From the NCBI GenBank assembly GCA_035652235.1, contig DASREE010000057.1:1-61385 (forward strand): a DNA stretch of 61,385 nt, written 5' to 3'. Source of the DNA: PALSA-612 sp035652235 (GTDB lineage Bacteria > Actinomycetota > Thermoleophilia > Gaiellales > Gaiellaceae). The translations under genes and the position numbers were made by a program. Shown in pieces: positions 48,849 to 56,271 of this stretch (position 1 is the first letter of the stretch; each line of letters opens with the position of its first letter). Under the pieces are notes generated by a model. The model worked only from the letters and a program-made list of their open reading frames with translations, ran no database searches and was not told the DNA's origin.

Positions 48849-48876
48849 GCGATCGCCGCGGCTGGCGCGCCGGCCG

Positions 48877-49503
48877 CTACCCGTCTTCGCGCTCCAGGGC
48901 GAGCGAGTGGAGCGCCTCGAGGGCCGCGGCCTGCTCGGCGTCCTTCTTCGTCGAGCCGGTGCCGACGCCCCGCTGCTCGCCGTCGATCAGGGCGGCGCAG
49001 GTGAAGCGCCGGTCGTGCGCCGGCCCCTCCATCTCGACGACGGCGTAGACGACGTGCTTGCGCGCGCGCGCCAGCTCCTCCTGCAGATCCGTCTTGTAGT
49101 CCACGGAGTGCGTGGCCGCGTACTCGATCTCGCCCGCGAAGGCCTCGACGATCGCTCCCTGCACCGCCTCGAAGCCGCGCTCGAGGAAGATGGCCGCGAG
49201 CGCGGCCTCGAGCAGCGCCGCGAGCACGTTACGGTTCTCGGCCAGGCGGGAGAGCTCCTCGGGCTGGGCCGCCGCTCCGCGCTCCGCCAGCCGTTCGCCG
49301 AGCCCGAGCTGGCGCGCGACGGCCGCGCACGAGCGCCGCGAGACGACGTGCGAGCGGATCTTGGCCAACCTGCCCTCCGACAGCTCCGGGTAGCGGTCGT
49401 ACAGGTGCCGGGCGACCGCAAGCTCGAGCACGCTGTCTCCCAGGAACTCGAGCCGTTCGTACGACGACGCACGGTCGGGCGCCCAGGAGGAGTGCGTGAA
49501 CAC
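48877..49503 (-). CDS. rnc: Ribonuclease III
   Basis: The product is about 208 aa. The nuclease domain has FTHSSWAPDRASSYERLEFLGDSVLELAV (ERLEFLGDSVL is the signature, quoted for position), NVLAALLEAALAAIFLERG with the second acidic site, and the C-terminal double-stranded-RNA-binding domain has YKTDLQEELARARKHVVYAV and GTGSTKKDAEQAAALEAL. It matures rRNA and cuts duplex RNA. GTG 49503 begins just before the conserved FTHSS; the frame stays open upstream (RRLARLIDSLPSRRLEHV) without a standard start, so a non-standard earlier start cannot be excluded. Confidence 0.92.
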   Translation of the reverse strand: MFTHSSWAPDRASSYERLEFLGDSVLELAVARHLYDRYPELSEGRLAKIRSHVVSRRSCAAVARQLGLGERLAERGAAAQPEELSRLAENRNVLAALLEAALAAIFLERGFEAVQGAIVEAFAGEIEYAATHSVDYKTDLQEELARARKHVVYAVVEMEGPAHDRRFTCAALIDGEQRGVGTGSTKKDAEQAAALEALHSLALEREDG

Positions 49504-49582
49504 GTGCTCGAGCCGGCGGGATGGCAGGCTGTCGATCAGCCGGGCGAGGCGCCGGACGTCGCCCGCCCGGGTCCCCCCGCCG

Positions 49583-49828
49583 CTACTGGTGCGCCGAGAC
49601 GTAGTCGACGGCCTGCCCGACAGTCTGGATCTTCTGCGCGTCCTCGTCCGAGATCTTGATCCCGAACTGGTCCTCGAGCTCCATGATCAGCTCGACGAGG
49701 TCGAGCGAGTCGGCGTCGAGATCTTCCTGGAAGGACGCCTCCTCCGTGACCTCGTTCTCGTCGACGCCCAGTTGCTCGACCAGGACCTCCTTGACTCGCT
49801 CGAAGACTTCCTCGCGCGAAGCTGCCAT
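49583..49828 (-). CDS. acpP: Acyl carrier protein
   Basis: The 81-aa product carries the growing acyl chain in fatty acid synthesis on a phosphopantetheine attached to Ser in DLDADSLDLVELIMELED (residue ~40). It is acidic and helical: EEVFERVKEVLVEQLGVDE at the start, FGIKISDEDAQKIQTVGQAV near the end. ATG 49828 has AGAGAGG about 5 bases upstream; a longer frame to 49876 would overlap plsX and is rejected. It follows plsX after one base, the standard plsX-acpP pairing. Confidence 0.96.
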   Translation of the reverse strand: MAASREEVFERVKEVLVEQLGVDENEVTEEASFQEDLDADSLDLVELIMELEDQFGIKISDEDAQKIQTVGQAVDYVSAHQ

Positions 49829-49829
49829 G

Positions 49830-50855
49830 TCACCTCTCTTGCACGTTGGATTCCGAGGGCGCGCGGATGCTAACACGGTCGTCCGCAGGCTCCTCGGCCA
49901 TTCGCTGGCCGAGCTTCGCGACGACGCCGTGCTCGACCCCGCGCGCCGCGAGGCGGATGGCGCTCGTGATCGCTGCGGGCGAGGAGTTGCCGTGCGCGAT
50001 GACGGCGACCCCGCGCAGACCGAGGAGGTAGGCGCCTCCGTAGGTGTCCGGGTCGAGGTGCGCGCGCAGCCTGCGGGCGGCGGGGCGAACGAGCAGGCCG
50101 CCGAGCTTGCCGCCCGGCGTGGCGGCGATCTCGCTCCGCAGCCAGTCGAGGGTCGTCCTGATCGTGCCCTCGAGCAGCTTCAGGCAGACGTTGCCTGTGA
50201 ACCCGTCGCAGACGACGACGTCGGCCGCGTGCGCGAGCAGCCAGCGGCTCTCGACGTTGCCCGCGAAGGGGAGGCTGCTCGCAGCGAGGAGCTCGTGCGC
50301 CTGGAGGGTCAGCTGGTTTCCCTTCTCGGGCTCCTCGCCGATCGACAGGAGGCGGATGCAGGGCCGACGGACGTCGAGGATCTCCTCGGCGAAGATCGAG
50401 CCCATGACCGCAAACTGGAGGAGGTGCTCCGGGCGGCAATCCGCGTTCGCGCCCGCGTCGACGAGCACGGACGGCCCCTTCGGCGTCGGCACCATGACTG
50501 CGATCGCCGGCCTCAGCACCCCGGGCAGCCGGCGCATGTAGACGAGGCAGGAGGCGAGCATCGCGCCCGTGTTCCCGGCCGAGACGACGGCCTCCGCCCA
50601 CCCCTCGTGCACCGCCCGGCACGCGGCGACGAGCGAGCTGTCCGGCTTCCCGCGCACGGCGTCGGCGGGCTTCTCGTGCATCTCGATCGCCTGCGTCGTG
50701 GTGACGAGCTCGAGCCCGGCGCTGTCGAGCCCGGCGGGTCCGAACAGCACCGGCTCGACCGTCTCCGAGCGTGCGGCGAGCGCGCCCGCGACGACCGCCT
50801 CGGGACCGCGGTCTCCCCCGAGCGCGTCGACCGCGACCCGTATGGCGCCCGCCAT
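49830..50855 (-). CDS. plsX: Phosphate acyltransferase PlsX
   Basis: The 341-aa product makes acyl-phosphate from acyl-ACP for phospholipid synthesis. It shows IRVAVDALGGDRGPEAVVAG, EAVVSAGNTGAMLASCLVYM, VLVDAGANADCRPEHLLQFA, RLLSIGEEPEKGNQLT and DVVVCDGFTGNVCLKLLEGT, all typical of the family. ATG 50855 has TAGACT 8 bases upstream, so it may have its own leaderless transcript besides the upstream rpmF one. The last ~20 residues are variable. Confidence 0.95.
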   Translation of the reverse strand: MAGAIRVAVDALGGDRGPEAVVAGALAARSETVEPVLFGPAGLDSAGLELVTTTQAIEMHEKPADAVRGKPDSSLVAACRAVHEGWAEAVVSAGNTGAMLASCLVYMRRLPGVLRPAIAVMVPTPKGPSVLVDAGANADCRPEHLLQFAVMGSIFAEEILDVRRPCIRLLSIGEEPEKGNQLTLQAHELLAASSLPFAGNVESRWLLAHAADVVVCDGFTGNVCLKLLEGTIRTTLDWLRSEIAATPGGKLGGLLVRPAARRLRAHLDPDTYGGAYLLGLRGVAVIAHGNSSPAAITSAIRLAARGVEHGVVAKLGQRMAEEPADDRVSIRAPSESNVQER

Positions 50856-50863
50856 GGGTCGGA

Positions 50864-50869
50864 AGTCTA
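50864..50869 (-). promoter_or_regulatory. -10 box TAGACT, leaderless promoter of plsX
   Basis: TAGACT, 8 bases, then ATG 50855; it lies in the 30-base gap after rpmF. Confidence 0.45.
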
Positions 50870-50885
50870 CGAGCGTGGCGAGACG

Positions 50886-51074
50886 CTACGGGATCGGGGC
50901 CCGGAGCGGCTCGACCTCACGCCCGCGGTACGTCTTGCAGTTCGGGCACATCTCGTGCGACCGCTTCGGCTGACGGCAGTTGGGGCAGACGCTCAGGCGC
51001 GGCGCCCGGATGCCGTGCTGCGCGCGACGCTTGTCGCGGCGCGCCCTCGACGTCTTTCGCTTCGGAACGGCCAT
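50886..51074 (-). CDS. rpmF: Ribosomal protein bL32
   Basis: The 62-aa product begins AVPKRKTSRARRDKRRAQHG and has the zinc-binding form CPNC...CPNC (SVCPNCRQPKRSHEMCPNC). It sits in the large subunit near the exit tunnel. ATG 51074 begins the conserved N-terminus; the frame open to 51224 is rejected. TATACT lies 10 bases upstream. The DUF177-rpmF-plsX order is conserved in many bacteria. Confidence 0.96.
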   Translation of the reverse strand: MAVPKRKTSRARRDKRRAQHGIRAPRLSVCPNCRQPKRSHEMCPNCKTYRGREVEPLRAPIP

Positions 51075-51084
51075 GCGGCTGCGG

Positions 51085-51090
51085 AGTATA
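51085..51090 (-). promoter_or_regulatory. -10 box TATACT before rpmF
   Basis: TATACT lies 10 bases before ATG 51074 with no ribosome site between; this is the closest match to the TATAAT consensus in the block. Confidence 0.45.
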
Positions 51091-51195
51091 GCCGGCAGGC
51101 CCGCCTGGACTCCGCGCGAGGCCGTGATCCCCAGCTCATGGCCGAGGAAGCCGTCGATGACCGCGAGCTGGTCGCGGCCGACGATGTCGAGATGG

Positions 51196-51225
51196 GATGG
51201 CGAGCAACGGTCACCCGTCGCCATC
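51196..51225. other. Hairpin between DUF177 and rpmF
   Basis: GATGGCGA (51196-51203) and TCGCCATC (51218-51225) form a perfect 8-bp stem with a 14-base loop, just after the DUF177 stop. No T-run follows; it could attenuate transcription or stabilise mRNA ends. Confidence 0.35.
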
Positions 51226-51237
51226 TCGCTATCGAGG

Positions 51238-51747
51238 CTACAAGCGATCCTTGAGCTCGGCCAGGGCAGCCCAGCGAGAGTCGGTCTCCTCGCTCTCGTG
51301 CTCGTGCGGCTCGCGGTTCAGGTCGGCGCCGCACACCGGGCACAGCCCGGCGCAGTCGGGCCGGCAGAGGATCTTGTCGGGGAGAGCGAGCACGAGCCCG
51401 TCGCGGGCCCACGAGGAGAGATCGAGCCGGCCGTCGATGACGTACGGCGTGGTCAGCTCCTCGGCGCGGCCCGGGCGTTCCGCCTGGTACTCGCGGAGGC
51501 GAAGATCCTCGTCGAGGACGGCGTCGCCGAGGCAGCGGAAGCACGGTCCGTGCAACCGCACGTGGAAGCGGAGCCCGAACACCGTTCCGGTCGAGGCACG
51601 GGTGACCGAGAGGGCGGCTGCGACCCTTTCGGGGACCGCGATGTAGCGCTGCCCGCCGAGCTCGATCGGGGCGATCTCGACCTCCTGCTCGTCGGTGAGC
51701 GACTCCCCCGACCTCAGCCGGTAGCTTCTGAGCTGCACGAACGTCAT
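51238..51747 (-). CDS. yceD: DUF177 / YceD family protein
   Basis: The 169-aa product fits YceD: TFVQLRSYRLRSGESLTDEQ, then LHGPCFRCLGDAVLDEDLRLR and LALPDKILCRPDCAGLCPVCGADLN (Cys pairs FRC and C-x3-C-x2-C-x2-C, likely zinc). YceD is linked to 23S rRNA maturation in some bacteria and almost always precedes rpmF, as here. ATG 51747 has TAGGCT 7 bases upstream and is preferred over the longer frame to 51777. It is the first gene of the long minus-strand block. Confidence 0.9.
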   Translation of the reverse strand: MTFVQLRSYRLRSGESLTDEQEVEIAPIELGGQRYIAVPERVAAALSVTRASTGTVFGLRFHVRLHGPCFRCLGDAVLDEDLRLREYQAERPGRAEELTTPYVIDGRLDLSSWARDGLVLALPDKILCRPDCAGLCPVCGADLNREPHEHESEETDSRWAALAELKDRL

Positions 51748-51754
51748 GCCGACG

Positions 51755-51760
51755 AGCCTA
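51755..51760 (-). promoter_or_regulatory. -10 box TAGGCT, leaderless promoter
   Basis: TAGGCT, 7 bases, then ATG 51747 of the DUF177 gene; it should drive the DUF177-rpmF operon. Confidence 0.5.
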
Positions 51761-51876
51761 GCAACCACTTGGGCCATCTCCCGCGGGCCGGAAACCGGCG
51801 CCGGTTGCGCGACCGGCTCCCGTCTCGGCGGCGTGAACGAGGAATACGACCGCGGGAAGACACGTTCAAAGTCGCA

Positions 51877-52119
51877 ATGCGATCACTGACGGACATCCGA
51901 GCCGAGATCGAGCAGCTGACCGAGCGACGCGCGCGGCTTCTGCAGGCGCTCAGCGAGCGGCACGATCCGACTCTAGCCGCCGAGCACGCCAGCCTCGAGC
52001 GGGAGATCGCGCGGCTGTGGGAAGAGCACCGGATCGAGCGAGCGCGTGTGCGCTTCGGCGAGCGCGACGAGATCATCCAGCGTGCCCGCCACGAAGAGCG
52101 GCTCGAGCGCGCCGCGTAG
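51877..52119 (+). CDS. Small coiled-coil protein, 80 aa
   Basis: The product (RSLTDIRAEIEQLTERRARL at its start, RFGERDEIIQRARHEERLER near its end) is highly charged and predicted helical throughout, with heptad-like Leu/Ile spacing. I do not recognise a family with certainty; it resembles short DUF2630-like actinobacterial proteins. It has no membrane segment and no clear ribosome site or promoter. A much longer open frame upstream (from 50980) is antisense to rpmF and DUF177 and is not believed. The gene lies alone between DUF177 (divergent) and tRNA-Ala. Confidence 0.5.
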   Translation: MRSLTDIRAEIEQLTERRARLLQALSERHDPTLAAEHASLEREIARLWEEHRIERARVRFGERDEIIQRARHEERLERAA

Positions 52120-52154
52120 GAACGCCCCGCCGACGCAGGGGTGCTCCCTCCTCC

Positions 52155-52199
52155 AACGCCCCGGGCCGGCCCGTCTAAGATGGGTCGGCCCGGGGCGTT
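52155..52199. repeat. 18-bp inverted repeat enclosing the tRNA-Ala promoter
   Basis: The left arm aacgccccgggccggccc (52155-52172) and right arm gggtcggcccggggcgtt (52182-52199) match as reverse complements at 17 of 18 positions, with a 9-base centre gtctaagat. The right arm includes the first eight bases of the tRNA. Confidence 0.8.
52176..52181 (+). promoter_or_regulatory. -10 box TAAGAT of tRNA-Ala
   Basis: TAAGAT lies 10 bases before the first base of the tRNA, at the centre of the inverted repeat. Confidence 0.55.
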
Positions 52200-52264
52200 A
52201 GCTCAGCTGGGAGAGCGCCGGCTTTGCAAGCCGGAGGTCACCGGTTCGATCCCGGTACGCTCCA
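52192..52264 (+). tRNA. tRNA-Ala (UGC)
   Basis: The acceptor GGGGCGT pairs with ACGCTCC and includes the G3-U70 wobble that identifies alanine tRNAs. The D-arm is GCTCAGCTGGGAGAGC, the anticodon loop is ctTGCaag and the T-arm is CCGGTTCGATCCCGG. The discriminator is A; CCA is not encoded. The gene is convergent with the transaldolase gene, 34 bases away. Confidence 0.96.
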
Positions 52265-52298
52265 TCTATCGAGGAGGCTTACGGCGGCCGCCTCGGGC

Positions 52299-53399
52299 TC
52301 AAGCTGGAGCCAGATCCGGATTCGGGAGCATGTAATCGCGGACGAAGGCGACGAGGTCTTGGTAGGAGCCGATGAAGGTGCGTAGCGTGCGCACGGTGGG
52401 GCCAAAGGTGTCGAACTCGTCGATCGAGATCCCGTCCGGGTCGTAGGCGCGGCGGAAGTCGGCGAACAGGCGGTAGAGCTCGTCGACGATCGCCTCGGGG
52501 ACCGGGCGGTCGAAGCGGGGGACGACCTCGAGGCGGGACTCGTTGAACAGCCGTTGCCAGGCGTGCGGCATCGTCAGCACGATGTCGCCGCCGACCAGCT
52601 CGGTCCAGTGCAGGTGGTGGCGGTACGCGGCGGCGAGCAGCCGCGCCCGGTAGCCGCGCTCCTTGAAGAGCGGGTAGGCCCGCTTCAGGCAAGCGATCCC
52701 GGCCCAGTGCGGATACCCGGGGTCGATCAGGACGCCGTCCCGCTTGACGAGCACCTCGATCCAGTCGTCGAGGCGGCCGACCATCATCGTCACCACCGGC
52801 GACATCGTCGAGACGTCCTCGCCGGCCTGCTCGCGGCGGGCGAGACCGCGCTCGATCGCCTCCCCGGCGGCGAGCGCCTGCGGGACGGTGAAGCAGACGG
52901 TCACGTTCACGTTCACCCCGGCCGCGGTCGCCTCCTCGGCCGCCCGGATCCCCGCTTTCGTCCCCGGCACCTTCACCTGCATGTTCGGCGCCAGCGCGGC
53001 GAACCGGATCGCCTGCTCGGTGATTCGCGCCGCGTCCCGGTACAGCTTCGGGTTCGTCTGGATCGAGAGCCTGCCCTTTCGTCCACCTTCGCGCTCGAAC
53101 ACCGGCAGCAGCACCTCCGCTCCGCGGACGGAGATCTCCTCGAACAGCTCCATGGCAATCTCGTCCTCGGTCCAGGTCGGATTCCCGTCGATCAGCTCCG
53201 CGATCCGGTCCTGCCACAGATGCAGCTCCTTGCGCAGCACCTCGCCGACGATCGTCGGATTCGAGGTCGCCCCGGTCGCCCCCCGCGCGACCGCGTACTC
53301 CAGCTCCTGTACCGACGACGAGTCGTTCCAGTAGTCGGTCGCCGTCGTCGCGGCCATCCGCTGCAACGGAGACGCGATCACCTCCGACCCCACTGCCAT
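52299..53399 (-). CDS. Transaldolase-family enzyme
   Basis: The product is 366 aa. Family features: ELEYAVARGATGATSNPTIV near the start, LSIQTNPKLYRDAARI, NMQVKVPGTKAGIRAAEEAT with the Schiff-base Lys candidate (KVPGT), and NVNVTVCFTVPQALAAGEAI. Transaldolases move dihydroxyacetone units between sugar phosphates; some relatives act as aldolases. It is the last gene after iolD and iolB, suggesting a role in inositol-derived sugar-phosphate breakdown. ATG 53399 has AGAGGAGG 5 bases upstream; GTG 53444, which overlaps the iolB stop as GTGA, is a credible alternative. Sedoheptulose-type activity is possible too. Confidence 0.8.
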   Translation of the reverse strand: MAVGSEVIASPLQRMAATTATDYWNDSSSVQELEYAVARGATGATSNPTIVGEVLRKELHLWQDRIAELIDGNPTWTEDEIAMELFEEISVRGAEVLLPVFEREGGRKGRLSIQTNPKLYRDAARITEQAIRFAALAPNMQVKVPGTKAGIRAAEEATAAGVNVNVTVCFTVPQALAAGEAIERGLARREQAGEDVSTMSPVVTMMVGRLDDWIEVLVKRDGVLIDPGYPHWAGIACLKRAYPLFKERGYRARLLAAAYRHHLHWTELVGGDIVLTMPHAWQRLFNESRLEVVPRFDRPVPEAIVDELYRLFADFRRAYDPDGISIDEFDTFGPTVRTLRTFIGSYQDLVAFVRDYMLPNPDLAPA

Positions 53400-53440
53400 C
53401 GCTCCTCCTCTCGGAAGACTCTCGGCCATCTCCGCTCTCG

Positions 53441-54250
53441 TCACCGGACGAGCGGGACACGCGGATCGGGTTGCAGGTCGGCCCAGGCGGCACGAGTCCA
53501 GTGCAGGGCGGGGTCGTCGGCCGCGGCCATCGAGCGCCGCTCGCCCGCGAGCGCGTTCAAGTAGTAGAGGTCGTAGCCGTGCGCGGCGGCGGTCGTGTGG
53601 TAGCCGAACGGCACCAGCATCACGTCCCCGTCCCGGACCGTGACCGTCTCGTCGACCCCGTGCCGGGGGCTGTACAACCGCTGCAGCGCGAACGCCTCCG
53701 GCTTCGCGGTGCGGTAGTAGTAGGTCTCCTCGAGCACGACCTCGCCGGGTGGGTCGTCCTCGTCGTGCTTGTGCGGCGGGTAGCTCGACCAGTTCCCGGC
53801 CGGGGTGAACACCTCGACGACGAGGAGGCGCTCGGCCGGGAACTCCGGCTTGACGATGTGGTTGATCTGCCGGGTCGCGTTGCCTGCGCCCCGAACCTCG
53901 ACCTCGACCTGCTCGGGAACGACGAGCACCGGCTCACGCCGGCGGTCGCACAGCGCGCCGCAGATCGCCACCTCGGCGTCCCCCTCGACCCGGTAGGCGG
54001 TCTCCCGTGGCAGGTACAGCGCCCACGGCATCCCGTCGAAGACGGACGCGCGGCCGCCGAGCTCCCACCGCTCCCCCTCGGCCTCGACGGCGCAGCGGCC
54101 GCCGAGGACGACGAGCGCCACCTCCTCGTCGCCACTGCCGGCCGAGAACGAGCCTCGGCGGACGCCGAAGGAGAGGAACCGCCAGCCCGCCGACTGCGGC
54201 GTCACCTGCTCCCACTCGCCCGCCCGCCAGAGGTGGCTCGGCGCCGTCAC
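53441..54250 (-). CDS. iolB: 5-deoxy-glucuronate isomerase
   Basis: The 269-aa product is a bicupin of the IolB/KduI family. It isomerises 5-deoxy-glucuronate in myo-inositol breakdown. The metal site is in SSYPPHKHDEDDPPGEVVLE (His-x-His ... Glu, ~165-180) with LVPFGYHTTAAAHGYDLYYL carrying the last His. The N-terminal half has RFLSFGVRRGSFSAGSGDEE. GTG 54250 overlaps the iolD stop (GTGA). iolC, iolE and iolA are not seen in the window. Confidence 0.9.
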   Translation of the reverse strand: MTAPSHLWRAGEWEQVTPQSAGWRFLSFGVRRGSFSAGSGDEEVALVVLGGRCAVEAEGERWELGGRASVFDGMPWALYLPRETAYRVEGDAEVAICGALCDRRREPVLVVPEQVEVEVRGAGNATRQINHIVKPEFPAERLLVVEVFTPAGNWSSYPPHKHDEDDPPGEVVLEETYYYRTAKPEAFALQRLYSPRHGVDETVTVRDGDVMLVPFGYHTTAAAHGYDLYYLNALAGERRSMAAADDPALHWTRAAWADLQPDPRVPLVR

Positions 54251-56181
54251 AGGTGTGTCCGCTCCGCCGCCCGCGCCCGCTCGTACTGCGCACGGGCCGC
54301 CTGGACCGCCGGCACCCGCGACACCTCGGAGACGGCGACGTCCCACCAGCTCTCGTAGCCGGGCACGCTCTCGTAGCGGTCGACCTCGACCGCGATCACC
54401 ACCGTTCGCTCGACCTGCTTGGCCTCCTGCAGAGCGGCTCGCAGCTGCTCGACGGTTCGAACCGAGATCACGTGCGCACCCAGCGAGGCCGCGTTCGCCG
54501 CGAGGTCGACGGGCAGCACGGGCGGCGGAGCGGCGTCCGAGTCGAGCCCGAGCGTGCCGTCCTGCCGGTAGCGGTACTGGGTGCCGAACCCGTCCGTACC
54601 GAGCGAGCGCGAGAGGCCGCCGATCGAGTTGAACCCGTGGTTGTCGACGAGCACGACCGTCAGCTTCAGCCGTTCCTGGATCGAGGTGACGAGCTCCCCC
54701 GAGAGCATCAGGTAGGAGCCGTCGCCGACGAGCACGTAGACCTCCCGGTCGGGCGCTGCCAGCTTCACCCCCAACCCGCCGGCGATCTCGTAGCCCATGC
54801 ACGAGTAGCCGTACTCGACGTGGTACTGCTTCGCGTCGCGTGCCCGCCAGAGCTTGTGCAAGTCGCCGGGCATCGACCCGGCCGCGCAGACGACGACGTC
54901 GGTCGCGGCGCTGAACGCGTTCACGGCGCCGATGACCTCGGCCTGCGAGGGCAGCGGCCCGTGACCGAGGCGGTACAGCCTCTCCACTTCGGCGTCCCAC
55001 TCGCGGTTCAGGCGCTCCGCCTCCGCGCGGTAGGCGTCGTCGACCGACCAGGTCTCGAGCTGGTCGGCCAGCGCCTCGAGGGTCGCCCTCGCGTCGCCGA
55101 CCAGCTGCAGCCCGGCATGCTTGGCGGCGTCGAAGTCGCACACGTTCACGTTCACGAACGAGACGTCCGGGTTCCGGAAGAGCGTCTTCGAGGCGGTCGT
55201 GAAGTCCGACCAGCGCGTCCCGAGCCCGACGACGAGATCCGCCTGCGCTGCCAGGCGGTTCGCCGCGAACGTCCCGGTCACGCCGATCGCACCAAGCGCC
55301 GACGGATGGTCGTACGGCAACGAGCCCTTCCCCGCCTGCGTCTCGGCGACCGGGATTCCCGTCGCGTCGCACAGGCGCCTGAGCGCCTCCGTCGCCTCCG
55401 AGTAGATCGTCCCGCCGCCGGCGACGATCAGCGGCCGCCGGCTCGCTCGGATCCGACCCGCCGCCTCCCGCAGCAGGGCAGGGTCGGGAAGCGTCCGCGG
55501 GATCCGCCACACCCGCCGGTCGAGGAAGGCGGTCGGGCAGTCGAATGCCTCCGCCTGCACGTCTTGGGGAAACGCGAGCGTCACCGCCCCGGTCTCCGCC
55601 TGGTTCACCAGCACGCGCATCGCCTGGAGCGCCGCCGGCACCACCTGCTCCGGCCGCCAGATCCGGTCGAAGTACCGCGACACCGGCCGGAAGCAGTCGT
55701 TCACCGACACGTCCCCTGCCCACGGCGTCTCGAGCTGCTGCAGCACCGGATCCGGGCGTCGCGACGCGAACACGTCCCCGGGCAGCAGGAGCACCGGCAG
55801 CCGGTTCACCGTCGCCAGCGCCGCCCCGGTGACCATGTTCGTCGCCCCGGGCCCGATCGACGTCGTGCAGACCAGCGTTCCCAGCCGGTTGCGCATCCGG
55901 GCGTAGCCGGCCGCCGTATGCACCATCGCCTGCTCGTTCCGCGCCTGGTAGTAGGTCAGCAGCTCCGGGCTCTCGAAGAGCGCCTCCCCGATCCCGGCGA
56001 CGTTGCCGTGTCCGAAGATCCCGAAGCACCCGCCGAAGAAGCGGTGCTCGACTCCGTCCCGCTCGACGTGCTGCGCGGCCAGGAAGCGCATCAGCGCCTG
56101 GGCGGCGGTCAGGCGAACCGTCTGGTTGCCCGGCCGGGCGCGCCGCGAGCCGACCGTGTCCGGGACCGTGTGCGCGGTCAT
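54247..56181 (-). CDS. iolD: 3D-(3,5/4)-trihydroxycyclohexane-1,2-dione hydrolase
   Basis: The 644-aa thiamine-diphosphate enzyme opens the inositol ring to 5-deoxy-glucuronate. Motifs: FGGCFGIFGHGNVAGIGEAL near the start, QARNEQAMVHTAAGYARM (activating Glu), TTSIGPGATNMVTGAALAT, and the ThDP motif VGDGSYLMLSGELVTSIQ followed by VLVDNHGFNSIGGL. The length and motifs match IolD rather than acetolactate synthase. ATG 56181 has TAGACT 10 bases upstream. It leads the minus-strand operon iolD-iolB-transaldolase and diverges from the oxidoreductase gene, with an operator-like repeat between. Confidence 0.92.
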   Translation of the reverse strand: MTAHTVPDTVGSRRARPGNQTVRLTAAQALMRFLAAQHVERDGVEHRFFGGCFGIFGHGNVAGIGEALFESPELLTYYQARNEQAMVHTAAGYARMRNRLGTLVCTTSIGPGATNMVTGAALATVNRLPVLLLPGDVFASRRPDPVLQQLETPWAGDVSVNDCFRPVSRYFDRIWRPEQVVPAALQAMRVLVNQAETGAVTLAFPQDVQAEAFDCPTAFLDRRVWRIPRTLPDPALLREAAGRIRASRRPLIVAGGGTIYSEATEALRRLCDATGIPVAETQAGKGSLPYDHPSALGAIGVTGTFAANRLAAQADLVVGLGTRWSDFTTASKTLFRNPDVSFVNVNVCDFDAAKHAGLQLVGDARATLEALADQLETWSVDDAYRAEAERLNREWDAEVERLYRLGHGPLPSQAEVIGAVNAFSAATDVVVCAAGSMPGDLHKLWRARDAKQYHVEYGYSCMGYEIAGGLGVKLAAPDREVYVLVGDGSYLMLSGELVTSIQERLKLTVVLVDNHGFNSIGGLSRSLGTDGFGTQYRYRQDGTLGLDSDAAPPPVLPVDLAANAASLGAHVISVRTVEQLRAALQEAKQVERTVVIAVEVDRYESVPGYESWWDVAVSEVSRVPAVQAARAQYERARAAERTHL

Positions 56182-56191
56182 CGCAGCCGTC

Positions 56192-56197
56192 AGTCTA
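56192..56197 (-). promoter_or_regulatory. -10 box TAGACT of the iolD operon
   Basis: On the minus strand TAGACT lies 10 bases before ATG 56181. Confidence 0.42.
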
Positions 56198-56226
56198 CGG
56201 GTGAGACGGGTGCTGCGCCACCATGC

Positions 56227-56250
56227 GGACGGAGTGTCCATTTTGTGGAC
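56227..56250. promoter_or_regulatory. Candidate IclR-type operator between iolD and the oxidoreductase gene
   Basis: GGAC (56227-56230), GTCC (56236-56239) and GGAC (56247-56250) alternate about one helical turn apart. GTCCA-ttttg-TGGAC (56236-56250) is a perfect inverted repeat. The core TGTCC-N3-T-N2-TGG recurs upstream of the transporter at 59352-59365. It lies just upstream of the plus-strand -10 box. Confidence 0.5.
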
Positions 56251-56257
56251 GAACCGA

Positions 56258-56263
56258 TAGGGT
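56258..56263 (+). promoter_or_regulatory. -10 box TAGGGT, leaderless promoter
   Basis: TAGGGT, 8 bases, then GTG 56272 of the oxidoreductase gene; the inverted repeat lies where the -35 and spacer would be. Confidence 0.45.
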
Positions 56264-56271
56264 CCGCGCTC

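Noticed and set aside
49583..49876. A longer N-terminus for the acyl carrier protein
   Set aside because: It would run into plsX, and a ribosome site directly precedes ATG 49828.
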